From the NCBI RefSeq assembly GCF_000739635.1, contig NZ_BATQ01000012.1, positions 39,383-103,382 of the forward strand: a stretch of 64,000 bases of DNA, given 5' to 3'. The notes under the pieces were generated by a model, which worked only from the letters and a program-made list of their open reading frames with translations, made no database searches and was not told the DNA's origin. Positions 53,625 through 62,985 of the stretch are shown here, piece by piece. This DNA is from Verrucomicrobium sp. BvORR034 (GTDB lineage: Bacteria > Verrucomicrobiota > Verrucomicrobiia > Verrucomicrobiales > Verrucomicrobiaceae). A program made the position numbers and the translations under genes. Each line of letters begins with the position of its first letter. Position 1 is the stretch's first letter.

Positions 53625-54892
53625 GCCATCTCCAGTCCGCGCAGGGTTCCGTTGGAGGTGGAGAAGGACTCGTCCGCGATGCCCAGCCGGTGCAGCATGG
53701 TGCGGTAGAGGTTCGTCAGCGGGTAGTTGTTCTGCTGGTCGAACGCCAGGTGCTGGCCGTGCTTGAATCCGCCGCCGGCGAGCAGCACGGGCAGGTTCAC
53801 ATTGGAGTGGGAGTTGGCGCTTCCCATGGGCGTGCCGTAGAGCACCATGGTTCGGTCTAACAACGTGGTGTCCTGCTCCTTGGTGCCGGTCAGGGCGGTG
53901 AGAAAATCGTTGAGCGCTTCGAACTGCGCCGTCTCTTTGGCCTGCAGCTCGGCAATCACCTCCGGCCGGTGACCGTGGTGGGTGATGTTGTGGATCACCG
54001 TGGTGTCGATGAAGAAGGAGATGATGCGGGTGGAGTCGGTCTCCAGGGCCAGTTTCATGACCTCGAACATCAGTTTGGTCCTCGCGACGAATTCGCGCTG
54101 GTCATCAATGTCCTCGGGGGCCTTCGCGTCCACGGCTGGCTTGGGCCTCTGCTCCCAGGCCTCGGAGCTGTGCAGGCGCTGCTCCAGCTCCCGCACGGAG
54201 GTGAAGTACTGGTCCATGCGATCCTGGTCCGCCTTGGGCAGCAGCCGGTTCAGGCGGCGGCTCTGGGCCCCCAGGAAGTCCAGCGTGCTCTGTCCCTGGC
54301 GCAGGGCTTCCACGCTGGCGGCCACTTCTTCCGGCCGCCCCTGGACGAAGAGCTTTTGGAAGAGCTTTTTGGGGCTCTTGTCCGAGGGGATGGGCGCCCC
54401 GCTGCGTGTGTAGGAGAGCGTGGCATTGCCCTCGCCGCTCATGGCCAGGGTCAAAGAAGGGTAGCGCGTCTGGTTGCCCACCTGTTCCGCTGCGAGCTGG
54501 TCCAGAGAGATCCAGTTGCGGAATCCGCCGCGTTCTGGGTGCGGCGTGCCGGTCAGGAAACACCTCTCGGCGGCATGGCCCCCGGTCACTCCCGGATGGC
54601 TGACGCCGGAGAAGACCGTCATCTGCTGGCGGTGGGCGGCGAGCGTGTCCAGATAGGGCGTGGCCGTGTAGCTTATGCCTGCTTCGCTGGGGAAAAACAA
54701 CTGGGGCATGATGCCCATGTTCGTCTGGATGCAGACCATGCGTCGGGGGGCGCCGACCGGAGCCGTTTCTGCCGCTCGGGCGAAGGCCGGTTGCATAGCC
54801 TCCAGAAACGGCAGGGAGAGTGAAAATCCCGTCCCGCGCAGGAAAGCGCGGCGAGAGAGACCGGAACGGCGGGCTAGGCGCGGAGGGTGCAT
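53621..54892 (-). CDS. DUF1552 family protein, Tat-exported
   Basis: The 423-residue protein starts at ATG 54892 and has a Tat signal with the twin-arginine motif LSRRAFLRG at about 11-19. DUF1552 proteins resemble alkaline phosphatase-fold or DUF1501-like proteins. Visible features are FSGVSHPGVTGGHAAERCFL, TTVIHNITHHGHRP (His-rich, possible metal site) and VLYGTPMGSANSHSN. Tat export suggests folding with a cofactor before transport. It precedes the DUF1592 gene with a 4-nt overlap, the standard pairing of these families. Confidence 0.93.
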   Translation of the reverse strand: MHPPRLARRSGLSRRAFLRGTGFSLSLPFLEAMQPAFARAAETAPVGAPRRMVCIQTNMGIMPQLFFPSEAGISYTATPYLDTLAAHRQQMTVFSGVSHPGVTGGHAAERCFLTGTPHPERGGFRNWISLDQLAAEQVGNQTRYPSLTLAMSGEGNATLSYTRSGAPIPSDKSPKKLFQKLFVQGRPEEVAASVEALRQGQSTLDFLGAQSRRLNRLLPKADQDRMDQYFTSVRELEQRLHSSEAWEQRPKPAVDAKAPEDIDDQREFVARTKLMFEVMKLALETDSTRIISFFIDTTVIHNITHHGHRPEVIAELQAKETAQFEALNDFLTALTGTKEQDTTLLDRTMVLYGTPMGSANSHSNVNLPVLLAGGGFKHGQHLAFDQQNNYPLTNLYRTMLHRLGIADESFSTSNGTLRGLEMA

Positions 54893-55031
54893 GGTGACGC
54901 GTTGGCAGGAGAGAACGGGAGCGCAGGGAAGTACGCTCCAGCTCACATCGAAATTTCACCCGGACACCCGTGGGATCAGGGCGGGGAGGTTTTTGATGCC
55001 GCGTTAGTGCATCGAACTCATCGCCCGCGCT

Positions 55032-55511
55032 TCACCCGGAGGTGCCGCCTTCCTGGAGGGGATGGCAGCGGGCCTGCCACATGGTGGCGAACATTCGGGT
55101 CTGCGGATGGGGATGCGCCAGCAGCGCCTCCTGGGCGTGCTTGACCAGATCCAGCTGCCCGTCCAGAAACGCGGCCGTCCTGGGTTCTTCCAGGAATGCC
55201 GCCATTGCGTCCTGGTCCTCCTCGCTCAGACTTTCGGTCTGTTGCAGGAAGTCCAGGAAGGTGAGACCGCTGTCGTAGGGCACAAGGTCGGTGGGAGCAT
55301 CCACGGAGTTCTCATCGAATTCACGCAAGGTGGCGGAGCCGGAGCCGCCGGGCGGGCGGAAGTAGAGGACCTGAATGTGTTCGCACAGGTCTTCGACGTG
55401 CTCGATGGCCATGACGGGGTGAACGATGGCTGTGCCATCGGCGGCCCGGATGAGGTCGGAGAGAGGCGTGGGGTCAAGGGCGAAGCGGAGCCCGGAAGGG
55501 AGCAGGGGCAT
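55032..55511 (-). CDS. Hypothetical acidic protein
   Basis: The 159-residue soluble protein has no signal peptide, TM helix or known motif. It is rich in Asp/Glu and includes VMAIEHVEDLCEHIQVLYFR and FLQQTESLSEEDQDAMAAFL. The gene lies 19 bp after the GNAT gene on the same strand, so it may be co-transcribed with it. Coding potential is supported by length, orientation and absence of overlap only. Confidence 0.5.
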   Translation of the reverse strand: MPLLPSGLRFALDPTPLSDLIRAADGTAIVHPVMAIEHVEDLCEHIQVLYFRPPGGSGSATLREFDENSVDAPTDLVPYDSGLTFLDFLQQTESLSEEDQDAMAAFLEEPRTAAFLDGQLDLVKHAQEALLAHPHPQTRMFATMWQARCHPLQEGGTSG

Positions 55512-55530
55512 GCGAGGTGGAAGTTATGTG

Positions 55531-56082
55531 TTATGTGTGAGGACCGGAGTCTTCAGGGTTGAGCATGAACTGGCAGTAGATGATATCGAACTCGCGGCCC
55601 TGTTTGAGGCCGACCCGGCGCAGGCGTCCACATTCCTCGAACCCATTGCGCAGGTGGAAACGGAGGCTGCCTTCATTCAGGGAGGAGATGCTCGCGAGCA
55701 GGGTGCGCAGCCCCTTTTCCCGGGCACCTGTGATCATTTGATCCAGCAACAGCCTGCCCAGGCCCCGTCCGGTGGCCTCGGGTTGTAGGAAATAGGTGAT
55801 CTCCGCTGTGCCTGAGAAAGTCGGCAGCGGGTGGAAGGGTCGCAGCATGGCGAAGCCAGCCAGGTTTCCAGTCTCATCCCGGGCGGCGACTGCCGGGTAA
55901 CCAGCGCACATTTTCAAGACGCCGTCGAAGGCTTCCGGTGGGAGCTCTTGTTCAGCATAGGCTGCCATGCTGTTCGCGATGTAGTGGTTGAAGATGGCCA
56001 GCACCGGCTCCCGGTCAGCCGGGGACAACGGAGCAAAGGTGTATGACGCGGTGGATTCAAGTGCGGGGGATGGCGTGTTCAT
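55531..56082 (-). CDS. GNAT family N-acetyltransferase
   Basis: The 183-residue protein resembles phosphinothricin/L-amino-acid N-acetyltransferases. It has IFNHYIANSMAAYAEQELPP at the start, the AcCoA-binding EATGRGLGRLLLDQMITGAR (Q/RxxGxG/A variant), and NEGSLRFHLRNGFEECGRLR, the family's Asn/His-containing C-terminal signature. Substrate is unknown. ATG 56082 matches the domain start. An ATG at 56127 would add 15 basic residues. Confidence 0.88.
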   Translation of the reverse strand: MNTPSPALESTASYTFAPLSPADREPVLAIFNHYIANSMAAYAEQELPPEAFDGVLKMCAGYPAVAARDETGNLAGFAMLRPFHPLPTFSGTAEITYFLQPEATGRGLGRLLLDQMITGAREKGLRTLLASISSLNEGSLRFHLRNGFEECGRLRRVGLKQGREFDIIYCQFMLNPEDSGPHT

Positions 56083-56841
56083 GTTGGAGCAACTGGCACG
56101 GTATTTTTTTGTTGGGTATGGCCGCACGGGGGCATGATGGCCCCTCGGCGGAGATCTGGGAAGGCGATGGTCAGCCTCGAAGCGCTTGGGGGGATGGGGT
56201 GGGGCTCAAGCCCCGGACATCCGCCGGTCAGGCGCTGATGGCGACGGGCCCGGCATGGGCATGGCCATCACGAAGGGCCGGGACAACCACGGCCGCGTGC
56301 ACGCGGGCATGACACACCTGCTCCGAACGGGTCGGATGCGGCGTGAGCCTGGCTGTGCAGAGGCGCTTCATCGAAGTTGGTTGACGATGTCGTCTTATCG
56401 CCGATTCGCGATCATTTGCAAGCAGCGGTGCTGATGGATCTTGGGATTGGATGCTTTGGCCGCATCTTGACAATTCTTCGTCTTCGAGTTATCCACCCAC
56501 GTTTCCTGATCGTGCTGATCATCATTCATGTCATCTGCTTCACATTCTCTTTCCCGACCTCGACCGCATTGGCGGACTGGGTGGAGTGAGGATGTCGGCA
56601 TGGTGGCAGTGATCGCATCTGTCGCACCGCCCCCGATTGTCGTGGTGGCGGGTATTTCGCCTCCAGTGGCCGCAGTGCGGGCCTGAGTTGGGGAGCCTGA
56701 CGGCGTGTCCGTCGGATTCGCGTCCCTCACTTGCGGGCCTGCCCGGCCAGAACCACTCCCGTCAGCAGGGACGCAGGGCCACGTCGTGGCCGCTCCCTGT
56801 CTGCGGGGTAAGATTATTTCCTAGACAGATGCATTACATCC
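56083..56841. other. Gene-poor 759-bp region
   Basis: No gene can be supported. Short frames are open on both strands (for example 56395-56730 minus and 56377-56589 plus), but they are compositionally odd and recognisable in no family. The plus-strand one ends in a hydrophobic stretch that could be a decayed membrane gene. No repeats, terminator or RNA signature stand out. Confidence 0.4.
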
Positions 56842-57756
56842 ATGAATTTCGCCAGACAACAATGGGCCGCCTTCGGCTCCACCACCCTCTTTGTGCTGTT
56901 ATGGAGCAGCGGTGCCATTTTCTCACGGTTGGGGCTTGAGCATGCCTCGCCCTTCATGTTCCTCCTGCTACGGTTCGCCCTGGCGCTGGGAGTTTTGTTG
57001 ATCGTCGGTTCCTGCCGCGGGCGCTGGTTGCCTCAGCCGGGGACACGGCAGCGGGCAGGCGTTGCGGGACTCCTCATGATCGGTGGTTATGCGGCCTGCT
57101 ACCTGCTCGCCCTGGCCCATGGCGTGACGCCGGGCGTGCTCGCCACCGTGTTGGGGGTGCAGCCGCTTCTGACGTTGATCCTCCTGGAAAGGCGGGGCTT
57201 TTCTGGAGCGCGCGTGGTCGGATTGCTGCTGGCCTTTGCCGGGCTGACTCTGGTCGTGTCTCAAGGCTGGCATGCGGCCAGCCTGTCCCGCACCGGGCTG
57301 TTCTACGCCCTCGGCGCACTGGTGAGCATCACGGCTGGTTCGATCTTGCAGAAGAGGATTCATCAGGCTCCGCTGGAGGTGCTGCCGTTGCAATATGGCT
57401 GTAGTCTGGTGCTTTGTGCCGCCGTGCTGCCTTTCCAGCCCGTCCGTGTGGAGTTCACGCCGCAGCTGTGGGTGGCGCTTCTCTGGCTGTCGCTGGTCAT
57501 CTCCATCGGGGCCCAGTTGCTGCTGTTCCGGCTGATTCAACGGGGGAGTCTGGTCAATGTCACCAGCCTCTTCTACCTCGTGCCCGCCACGACGGCGCTG
57601 TTGGACTTCTTGATCCTGGGCAACCGCATGCCGATGCGGGCTGTGGCCGGGCTGGCGGCCATATTAGTGGCCCTCGTGCTCGTGTTTCGTGCCCCGTCCC
57701 TGGCTTCGAAACCGGCCAACAAGGGCCTTTCACGCCGTCGAATGGAAGATGCCTGA
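56842..57756 (+). CDS. EamA family (drug/metabolite) exporter
   Basis: The 304-residue inner-membrane protein has ten predicted TM helices in two five-helix EamA repeats (about 10-135 and 150-285). Conserved features are FVLLWSSGAIFSRLGLEH at the start, ALAHGVTPGVLATVLGVQPL in the first repeat, and SLFYLVPATTALLDFLILGN in the second. Such transporters export amino acids, metabolites or drugs, and the substrate cannot be inferred. It stands alone on the plus strand. Confidence 0.92.
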   Translation: MNFARQQWAAFGSTTLFVLLWSSGAIFSRLGLEHASPFMFLLLRFALALGVLLIVGSCRGRWLPQPGTRQRAGVAGLLMIGGYAACYLLALAHGVTPGVLATVLGVQPLLTLILLERRGFSGARVVGLLLAFAGLTLVVSQGWHAASLSRTGLFYALGALVSITAGSILQKRIHQAPLEVLPLQYGCSLVLCAAVLPFQPVRVEFTPQLWVALLWLSLVISIGAQLLLFRLIQRGSLVNVTSLFYLVPATTALLDFLILGNRMPMRAVAGLAAILVALVLVFRAPSLASKPANKGLSRRRMEDA

Positions 57757-57883
57757 CCCTTCTCGGCGTTCGATTCGCAGCCCCGTCGAACCAATTGTTT
57801 CATTGGCAAAGAAATTTCTCCAGCCAATGTAGGATTGACGAGACGGGGTGCGAGTCACAGCGTGGGGGAAGCCCCTGGATAAA

Positions 57884-58606
57884 ATGAAGTTCCTGCTCCG
57901 CATCCTCACTCTGACTATGCTGTCCGCATGCGGGGTGGGGTGCCGGGATTCTTCCGGGGCCAGCGGCGCGGGTTCAGGCCCCGGCAGTGCTCACCGCTAT
58001 CGCATCAGCCAGCCGGCTCCCGAGGAGGTGACTGACTCGGCGACGGCGTTGCTCGATTCCTGTGACGCCGCAGGCATCCCTCTGCGAGATGCTTTGGTGA
58101 GCACCCCCCGGGAGGTGGCGATCGAGACCCTCCTGCAACGCCCCGTTCACCCTTCCGTGCACAGCTGGTTCGTCTGGATGGATGGCCTGGGTTTGCCGGA
58201 AAAAGTACGACGTCCCTTGGAGTTTCCGCCAGGGGCCGCATTCCTTTCAAGAGCAGGAGTCCGGGACCTTGCCAAGCAGACGTCAACCGAGCTGCTTGGG
58301 GCGCCCGGTTTCGAGGGGAGCCAGCTTGTCCCGGTCTCGGGCCTGGTGGCAACGGTGAGCGTGGAGTGCGATGCGGAGAGCCCGCTGTACGGGGCGGTGG
58401 TGGCCTCCTCAGAGCGGGGTTGGAATGGGGCGCAGTTCTATCCCAGCCTGGTGTCCTATCTGAATTTCCTGCGCGCCTGTGTCCAGGAAGAGGCCATCAT
58501 CTGGGATGGCGACCGGGACATGCTGGTGGTGGACTTCCAGAAAGTACGGGTGATCGAGGCAGAACTCGGTGTGACCTCAGCCTTCCCGGCAGGTGAGGAC
58601 GAGTGA
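57884..58606 (+). CDS. Hypothetical lipoprotein
   Basis: The 240-residue protein has a signal peptide with a clear lipobox, LSAC, so mature Cys is at about residue 16 and a second Cys follows at 20. No known domain is recognised in the rest, which has HSWFVWMDGLGLPEKVRRPL and VRVIEAELGVTSAFPAGEDE. ATG 57884 gives the lipoprotein signal. An upstream GTG at 57848 would add 12 residues. It converges on ilvC. Confidence 0.65.
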   Translation: MKFLLRILTLTMLSACGVGCRDSSGASGAGSGPGSAHRYRISQPAPEEVTDSATALLDSCDAAGIPLRDALVSTPREVAIETLLQRPVHPSVHSWFVWMDGLGLPEKVRRPLEFPPGAAFLSRAGVRDLAKQTSTELLGAPGFEGSQLVPVSGLVATVSVECDAESPLYGAVVASSERGWNGAQFYPSLVSYLNFLRACVQEEAIIWDGDRDMLVVDFQKVRVIEAELGVTSAFPAGEDE

Positions 58607-58633
58607 CTTCGCCAGGCGGATCTTCCTGAGACA

Positions 58634-58668
58634 AAGAAAAAGCGCGAACCCGTTGCCGGATTCGCGCT
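58634..58668 (-). terminator. Intrinsic terminator of ilvC
   Basis: An AGCGCGAA/TTCGCGCT stem (58641-58648 with 58661-58668) with a 12-nt GC-rich apical region is followed on the minus strand by TTTTCTTTG. It lies 60 bp after the ilvC stop. Confidence 0.85.
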
Positions 58669-58727
58669 GAACAATGAATGAGAGTCTTGTGAGAGAGAGG
58701 GGCGATCGGGCGGGCCGATCCCACTTC

Positions 58728-59756
58728 TTACTCGTAGCTGGCCTGGGAACCGCCGATTTCGCGCTTCTTCACCCAGCTCATCAGGCTGCGGAGACGGCCA
58801 CCGACTTCTTCGATCTGGTGGGCTTCGCCTTCTTTGCGCAGACGGTTGAAGTTGGGCTGGCCGGCGTTGTATTCGTCGGTCCACTCCTTGGCGAACTCGC
58901 CGCTCTGGATGCGCTTGAGCTGGGCGCGCATGTTTTCCTTCACGTGCTCGTCGATGATCTTCGGACCCACCGACACGTCGCCGTACTCGGCGGTTTCGGA
59001 GATGGAGAAGCGCATGCCGGCGATGCCGGACTCGAACATGAGGTCCACAATGAGCTTCAACTCGTGCAAGCACTCGAAGTAGGCCATTTCCGGCTGATAA
59101 CCGGCTTCCACCAGGGTCTCAAAGCCAGCCTTCACCAGGGCGGTGGTACCGCCGCAAAGCACAACCTGCTCACCGAAGAGGTCGGTTTCGGTTTCTTCCT
59201 TGAAGGTCGTCTCGAACACACCACCGCGGGTGCCGCCGATGCCCTTGGCCCAGGCGAGCGCGATTTCCGTGGCATTGCCGGACTTGTCCTGATAGATGGC
59301 GATCAGCGTAGGAACGCCTTTGCCTTCCGTGTACTGACGGCGCACGAGGTGACCAGGGCCCTTGGGAGCCACCATGATCACGTTCACGTTCTCAGGAGGA
59401 GTGATGGTCTTGAAATGAACGGCGAAACCGTGGCTGAAAAGCAGCGTCTTGCCTTCGGTCAGGTTCGGAGCCACGTCGGCGTTGTACACCTTCGGAATCA
59501 CGGTGTCCGGCACGGCGATCATGATGACGTCCGCTTCCTTCACGGCTTCTGCGGTGTCAACCACCTTGAAACCACGCTGTTCCGCCACGGCGCGGGACTT
59601 GGAGCCAGGATAGAGGCCCACGATGACATTGACGCCGCTTTCCTTGAGGTTGAGGGCGTGGGCGTGGCCTTGGGAGCCGAAGCCGATGACGGCGCAGGTC
59701 TTGCCCTTGAGCGGCTCAAGACTGGCGTCGGATTCCGTGTAGATTTTAGCTGCCAT
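58728..59756 (-). CDS. ilvC: Ketol-acid reductoisomerase
   Basis: The 342-residue class I enzyme converts acetolactate to dihydroxyisovalerate in valine, leucine and isoleucine synthesis, using NAD(P)H and Mg2+. The dinucleotide fingerprint [12 protein letters not shown] is at about 25-36, and the metal/catalytic residues lie in [25 protein letters not shown] and [10 protein letters not shown]. Length is canonical. The acetolactate synthase genes are not adjacent. No Shine-Dalgarno is seen before the ATG. Confidence 0.98.
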   Translation of the reverse strand: MAAKIYTESDASLEPLKGKTCAVIGFGSQGHAHALNLKESGVNVIVGLYPGSKSRAVAEQRGFKVVDTAEAVKEADVIMIAVPDTVIPKVYNADVAPNLTEGKTLLFSHGFAVHFKTITPPENVNVIMVAPKGPGHLVRRQYTEGKGVPTLIAIYQDKSGNATEIALAWAKGIGGTRGGVFETTFKEETETDLFGEQVVLCGGTTALVKAGFETLVEAGYQPEMAYFECLHELKLIVDLMFESGIAGMRFSISETAEYGDVSVGPKIIDEHVKENMRAQLKRIQSGEFAKEWTDEYNAGQPNFNRLRKEGEAHQIEEVGGRLRSLMSWVKKREIGGSQASYE

Positions 59757-60008
59757 GATGGTCGTGGTTTTGGATTAGAAGGGCGCGTAGTCTGCGGCAT
59801 GCTAGGCGGGGCGTCAAACGGAAAGGCAGATCTGAAAACAGGGGCTTTTGGCAGGGAATCGAGGTGGAGGGGGTGGAGTCTTGCGCGAAAATTGACCAAA
59901 AACAGCCCCAGAGAGGCCCGGATGACGACCGACATGCGAAACATTTGCACGCCCGGTGCCCTTTCTCTTTGACGCCCCGGCACCGCCCAGCGTAGGCTCT
60001 CCGCTCTT

Positions 60009-60755
60009 ATGAAGGTTTCCCTCCTGTTGCCCCTCATCGCTCTTTCCTTGGCCGCTCCGCTTCGGGCTCAGGAAACGAAATCCACTGAAGCCAAACCTGC
60101 CGAAACTGCCGCCGCACCTGCACCTGTGATTGACGCCGCCCTCCTCGAAAAAGTCAGCTATTTCTATGGCACCCAGATGGGTGGCCAGTTCCAAGAAATG
60201 GGTGTGCAGATCAACGTGGACTCCCTGGCCGCTGGTGTGAAAGACGCCATCGACAAGAAGGAACCCAAGTATTCCCGTGAAGAACTGATGGCCACCATGG
60301 GCCAGTTCGAGCAGGCCATGAACGCCAAGATCCAGAAGGAAATGGGCGAGGCCGCCAGCAAGAACAGCCAGGAAGGTGAAAAATTCCTCGCCGAGAACGG
60401 CAAGCGCCCCGGTGTGACGACCACCGCCAGCGGCCTGCAGTATGAAGTGATCAAGAAAGCCGAAGGCGCCAAGCCCAAGGCAGAAGACGTCGTGACCGTG
60501 CACTATGTGGGCACGCTCATCAACGGCACCGAGTTCGACAGCTCCGTCAAGCGCGGTGAGCCGGCCAACTTCCCCCTCAACCAGGTGATCGCTGGCTGGA
60601 CGGAAGGTCTGCAACTCATGACCGTGGGTTCCAAGTACAAGCTCTTCGTTCCCTCCAAGCTGGCTTATGGTGAGCAGGGTTCCCCCCGCGCCATTGGGCC
60701 AAACTCCACACTCATCTTTGAAGTGGAGCTCCTGAAGATCGGTGCCGAGCAGTAA
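60009..60755 (+). CDS. Exported FKBP-type peptidyl-prolyl isomerase (Mip/FkpA-like)
   Basis: The 248-residue protein has a signal peptide (about 1-20), a Lys/Pro/Ala-rich segment, an FKBP N-terminal dimerisation helix region (about 42-130), then the FKBP domain (about 138-245). The FKBP domain is seen in VTVHYVGTLINGTEFDSSVK, VIAGWTEGLQLMTVGSKYKL and LAYGEQG/FEVELLKI. It would assist folding of periplasmic or outer-membrane proteins. It is divergent from ilvC with a 252-bp gap. Confidence 0.95.
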   Translation: MKVSLLLPLIALSLAAPLRAQETKSTEAKPAETAAAPAPVIDAALLEKVSYFYGTQMGGQFQEMGVQINVDSLAAGVKDAIDKKEPKYSREELMATMGQFEQAMNAKIQKEMGEAASKNSQEGEKFLAENGKRPGVTTTASGLQYEVIKKAEGAKPKAEDVVTVHYVGTLINGTEFDSSVKRGEPANFPLNQVIAGWTEGLQLMTVGSKYKLFVPSKLAYGEQGSPRAIGPNSTLIFEVELLKIGAEQ

Positions 60756-60791
60756 GCTGCGGCATCCTTTGTCCGGCAAGAATTGCTCACG

Positions 60792-61322
60792 ATGAAGGGT
60801 TGGAAGAGACGCATGGCGCGTGTATTCCTCCCCATGATCAAAAAAGTTCACCAGTGGATCCTGTGGTTGCCCCACAAGGTCCACTGGTTTTTTGTGCTCC
60901 TGACGGCGCTGCTCATCCCCTGGCTTACGCGGGATGCGGCCAAGCCCGGGGAGTGGTATCCGTTCTCGAACTTTCCGATGTACTCCTCCTTCGAGAAGCA
61001 GGCGTACTACGTGTACGTCACGGATCTTGAAGACCGGCCCGTGGCCCTCTACCCCACCTTTGGGAACTGGACGTCCGGGGTGAAGAAAATCTTCGACAAC
61101 TACTTCAAGGCTGAGGCCAAGACACTGAAGAAGCCCTCCAAGAAGCTTACGGCCGAGGAAACCCGCCCGGCCGGGGACGCCACTTTGAAACAACTCATTG
61201 AGACCGGCCGCTATCCGGACGAGGTGAAGAAGCACGCCGGCTTCCGGCTCTACAAGGTGGACATCACCCTCGATGACCACGGGAAGATTGTGAAGGAAAC
61301 CAGCCTCGTGGGGCAGAACTGA
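60792..61322 (+). CDS. Hypothetical membrane-anchored protein paired with the HTTM-like gene
   Basis: The 176-residue protein has one N-terminal TM helix (about 29-48) and a polar domain with GEWYPFSNFPMYSSFEKQAY. The PFSxFPMYS motif is a hallmark of proteins that accompany HTTM-type membrane proteins. The start is uncertain, and downstream ATGs at 60813 and 60834 are alternatives. It ends 5 bp before the multi-pass membrane gene, so the two are probably one operon and act together. Confidence 0.65.
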   Translation: MKGWKRRMARVFLPMIKKVHQWILWLPHKVHWFFVLLTALLIPWLTRDAAKPGEWYPFSNFPMYSSFEKQAYYVYVTDLEDRPVALYPTFGNWTSGVKKIFDNYFKAEAKTLKKPSKKLTAEETRPAGDATLKQLIETGRYPDEVKKHAGFRLYKVDITLDDHGKIVKETSLVGQN

Positions 61323-61327
61323 ACGGC

Positions 61328-62422
61328 ATGGAAGCGAGACTGAACACCGTCCCGGAGACCGCCAGCCTATGGCAGAGGCTGCGTCGCTACTGGTTTGGGT
61401 ACGAGCCCATGCGGCACCACTGGTGGGAGACCTTCCTCATGCGGGTGGGCGTGGCGCTCATTGTCTGGCCCACCATCGGTGGCACCTCCCGCTTCACCAG
61501 CCAGCCGGTGCCGCACGGCATGGCAGCGCCAGGGTGGAATTTTACGGCGGCAGACGGGGGCAGTTTCCTCACCCGCATCCTTCCCGGCTTGGACTTCACG
61601 TGGATCGGGAGTGAAAAGCTCATCAAGGGCACGCTCTTCACGCTCGACCTCCCGGGCCTTCCTGCCTGGGATGTCACCATGCTCACGTTCTGGGCGCTGT
61701 CTCTGGTGCTGTACGCTCTCGGCGTGTTTCCGGTCATCACCATTGTCCCCGCCCTGGTGGCGAGCGTGGCGCATGGGGTTCTTGGAAACTCCCAGGGGGC
61801 CATTGGTCACACTACGCAGATTGTTTCCGTGACTCTCCTGGCCATCTGGCTGGCGGCGGTGTGGGGACATCTGTGTCAGGTGTTCGGCTGGCGACGGCCC
61901 CATGGCCTGCGTCAGGACCAGATGGAGCTCGACTGGGCCCGCCAGTCGGTCATGGCCACCTATGTAGCTTCCGCTCTGACCAAGGTGTATGAGAGCGGTG
62001 GCAACTGGATGGCAGACACGCCCTACTTCGGGCTGCAGATCGCCAAATCCACGGACATGGCGTACTACACGCATCTTGTCCCGGCGGACAATGCCGTCTG
62101 GCTGGCGCAGTATTTTGTGGACCACCCTCTCGTGGCCCAGATAGCTCTCGGGGCCGGGCTTCCGCTGGAGCTGTTCGCGTTCTTCGCATTGCTCAACCGG
62201 CGCATTGCCCTGGTGTACGGGCTGGCTCTCATCACCTTCCACCAGACCGTTACGGAGGTCATGAATCTGGGCTTCCTCTATCACAAGCAGCTCCTTCTGG
62301 TGCTGTTCGTAAACCCGGTGTTCTGGGCGTGGATGGCAGGGGACTGGGTGCGACGTCGTTTTGGCCCGGGGACTGGCTCGGTTGGCTCTGCCAAGTCCCT
62401 TTCTGCGGCGGAGTCATGCTGA
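61328..62422 (+). CDS. Multi-pass membrane protein (HTTM-like)
   Basis: The 364-residue integral membrane protein has about seven to nine TM helices. YWFGYEPMRHHWWETFLMRV precedes the first, and the second half has LPLELFAFFALLNRRIALVY and FHQTVTEVMNLGFLYHKQLL, which recall the horizontally transferred transmembrane (HTTM/VKGC-like) family. I cannot confirm gamma-carboxylase residues. It follows the small anchored protein by 5 bp and overlaps the pseudouridine synthase start by 7 bp, so three genes may be co-translated. Confidence 0.65.
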   Translation: MEARLNTVPETASLWQRLRRYWFGYEPMRHHWWETFLMRVGVALIVWPTIGGTSRFTSQPVPHGMAAPGWNFTAADGGSFLTRILPGLDFTWIGSEKLIKGTLFTLDLPGLPAWDVTMLTFWALSLVLYALGVFPVITIVPALVASVAHGVLGNSQGAIGHTTQIVSVTLLAIWLAAVWGHLCQVFGWRRPHGLRQDQMELDWARQSVMATYVASALTKVYESGGNWMADTPYFGLQIAKSTDMAYYTHLVPADNAVWLAQYFVDHPLVAQIALGAGLPLELFAFFALLNRRIALVYGLALITFHQTVTEVMNLGFLYHKQLLLVLFVNPVFWAWMAGDWVRRRFGPGTGSVGSAKSLSAAESC

Positions 62423-62985
62423 TTGCCATCAACAAGCCCTACGGGGTGCTCTCCCAGTTCACGAAAGAGCATCCCTCCCATCGGACCCTCGCAGAGCTTG
62501 GGTTGCCAGCCAGTGTGTATCCCATTGGCCGGTTGGATTCCGATTCTGAAGGCCTGCTTCTGCTCAGTGATGAGGGTCGGTGGAACCAGCAATTGCTTCA
62601 CCCCACCAAAGGGCATGAGCGGACCTATCATGTGCAGGTAGAGGGCATCCCCGCCCCGGAGGCGATCACCCGTCTCACCCGGGGCGTCCAGTTGCCGGAC
62701 TTTCACACCCTGCCCTGCAAGGTGCAGTTGCTGGAGCCCACGCCGCCGTATCCACCACGTGTGCCGCCCATTCGTGAGCGCAAATCCATCCCCACCTCCT
62801 GGCTGGCCATGAAACTGGTGGAGGGCAAAAATCGCCAAGTGCGCCGCATGACCGCCGCCGTAGGGTATCCCACCCTGCGCCTCATCCGGGCGGCCATGGG
62901 CAAGCTGGAATTGGCAAGGTTGGATCTTGAGCCTGGGCAGTGGCGGGAACTGACTGCGGGGCAGATCAAGCTTCTGCTAGCGTGA
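62416..62985 (+). CDS. RluE-like rRNA pseudouridine synthase
   Basis: The 189-residue RsuA/RluB/E/F-type synthase, without an S4 domain, isomerises a uridine in 23S rRNA. The catalytic Asp is D41 in GRLDSDSEGLLLLS. The start LIAINKPYGVLSQF and the MKLVEGKNRQVRRMTAAVGY motif are diagnostic, and the short length fits RluE. A GGAG lies 4 bp before the ATG, one of the few good ribosome-binding sites here. ATG 62416 overlaps the membrane gene end by 7 nt. Confidence 0.92.
   Translation: MLIAINKPYGVLSQFTKEHPSHRTLAELGLPASVYPIGRLDSDSEGLLLLSDEGRWNQQLLHPTKGHERTYHVQVEGIPAPEAITRLTRGVQLPDFHTLPCKVQLLEPTPPYPPRVPPIRERKSIPTSWLAMKLVEGKNRQVRRMTAAVGYPTLRLIRAAMGKLELARLDLEPGQWRELTAGQIKLLLA

Noticed and set aside
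56395..56730. Minus-strand frame of about 110 codons
   Set aside because: Composition is biased and no domain, signal peptide or start signal is seen. It overlaps an opposite frame of similar quality.
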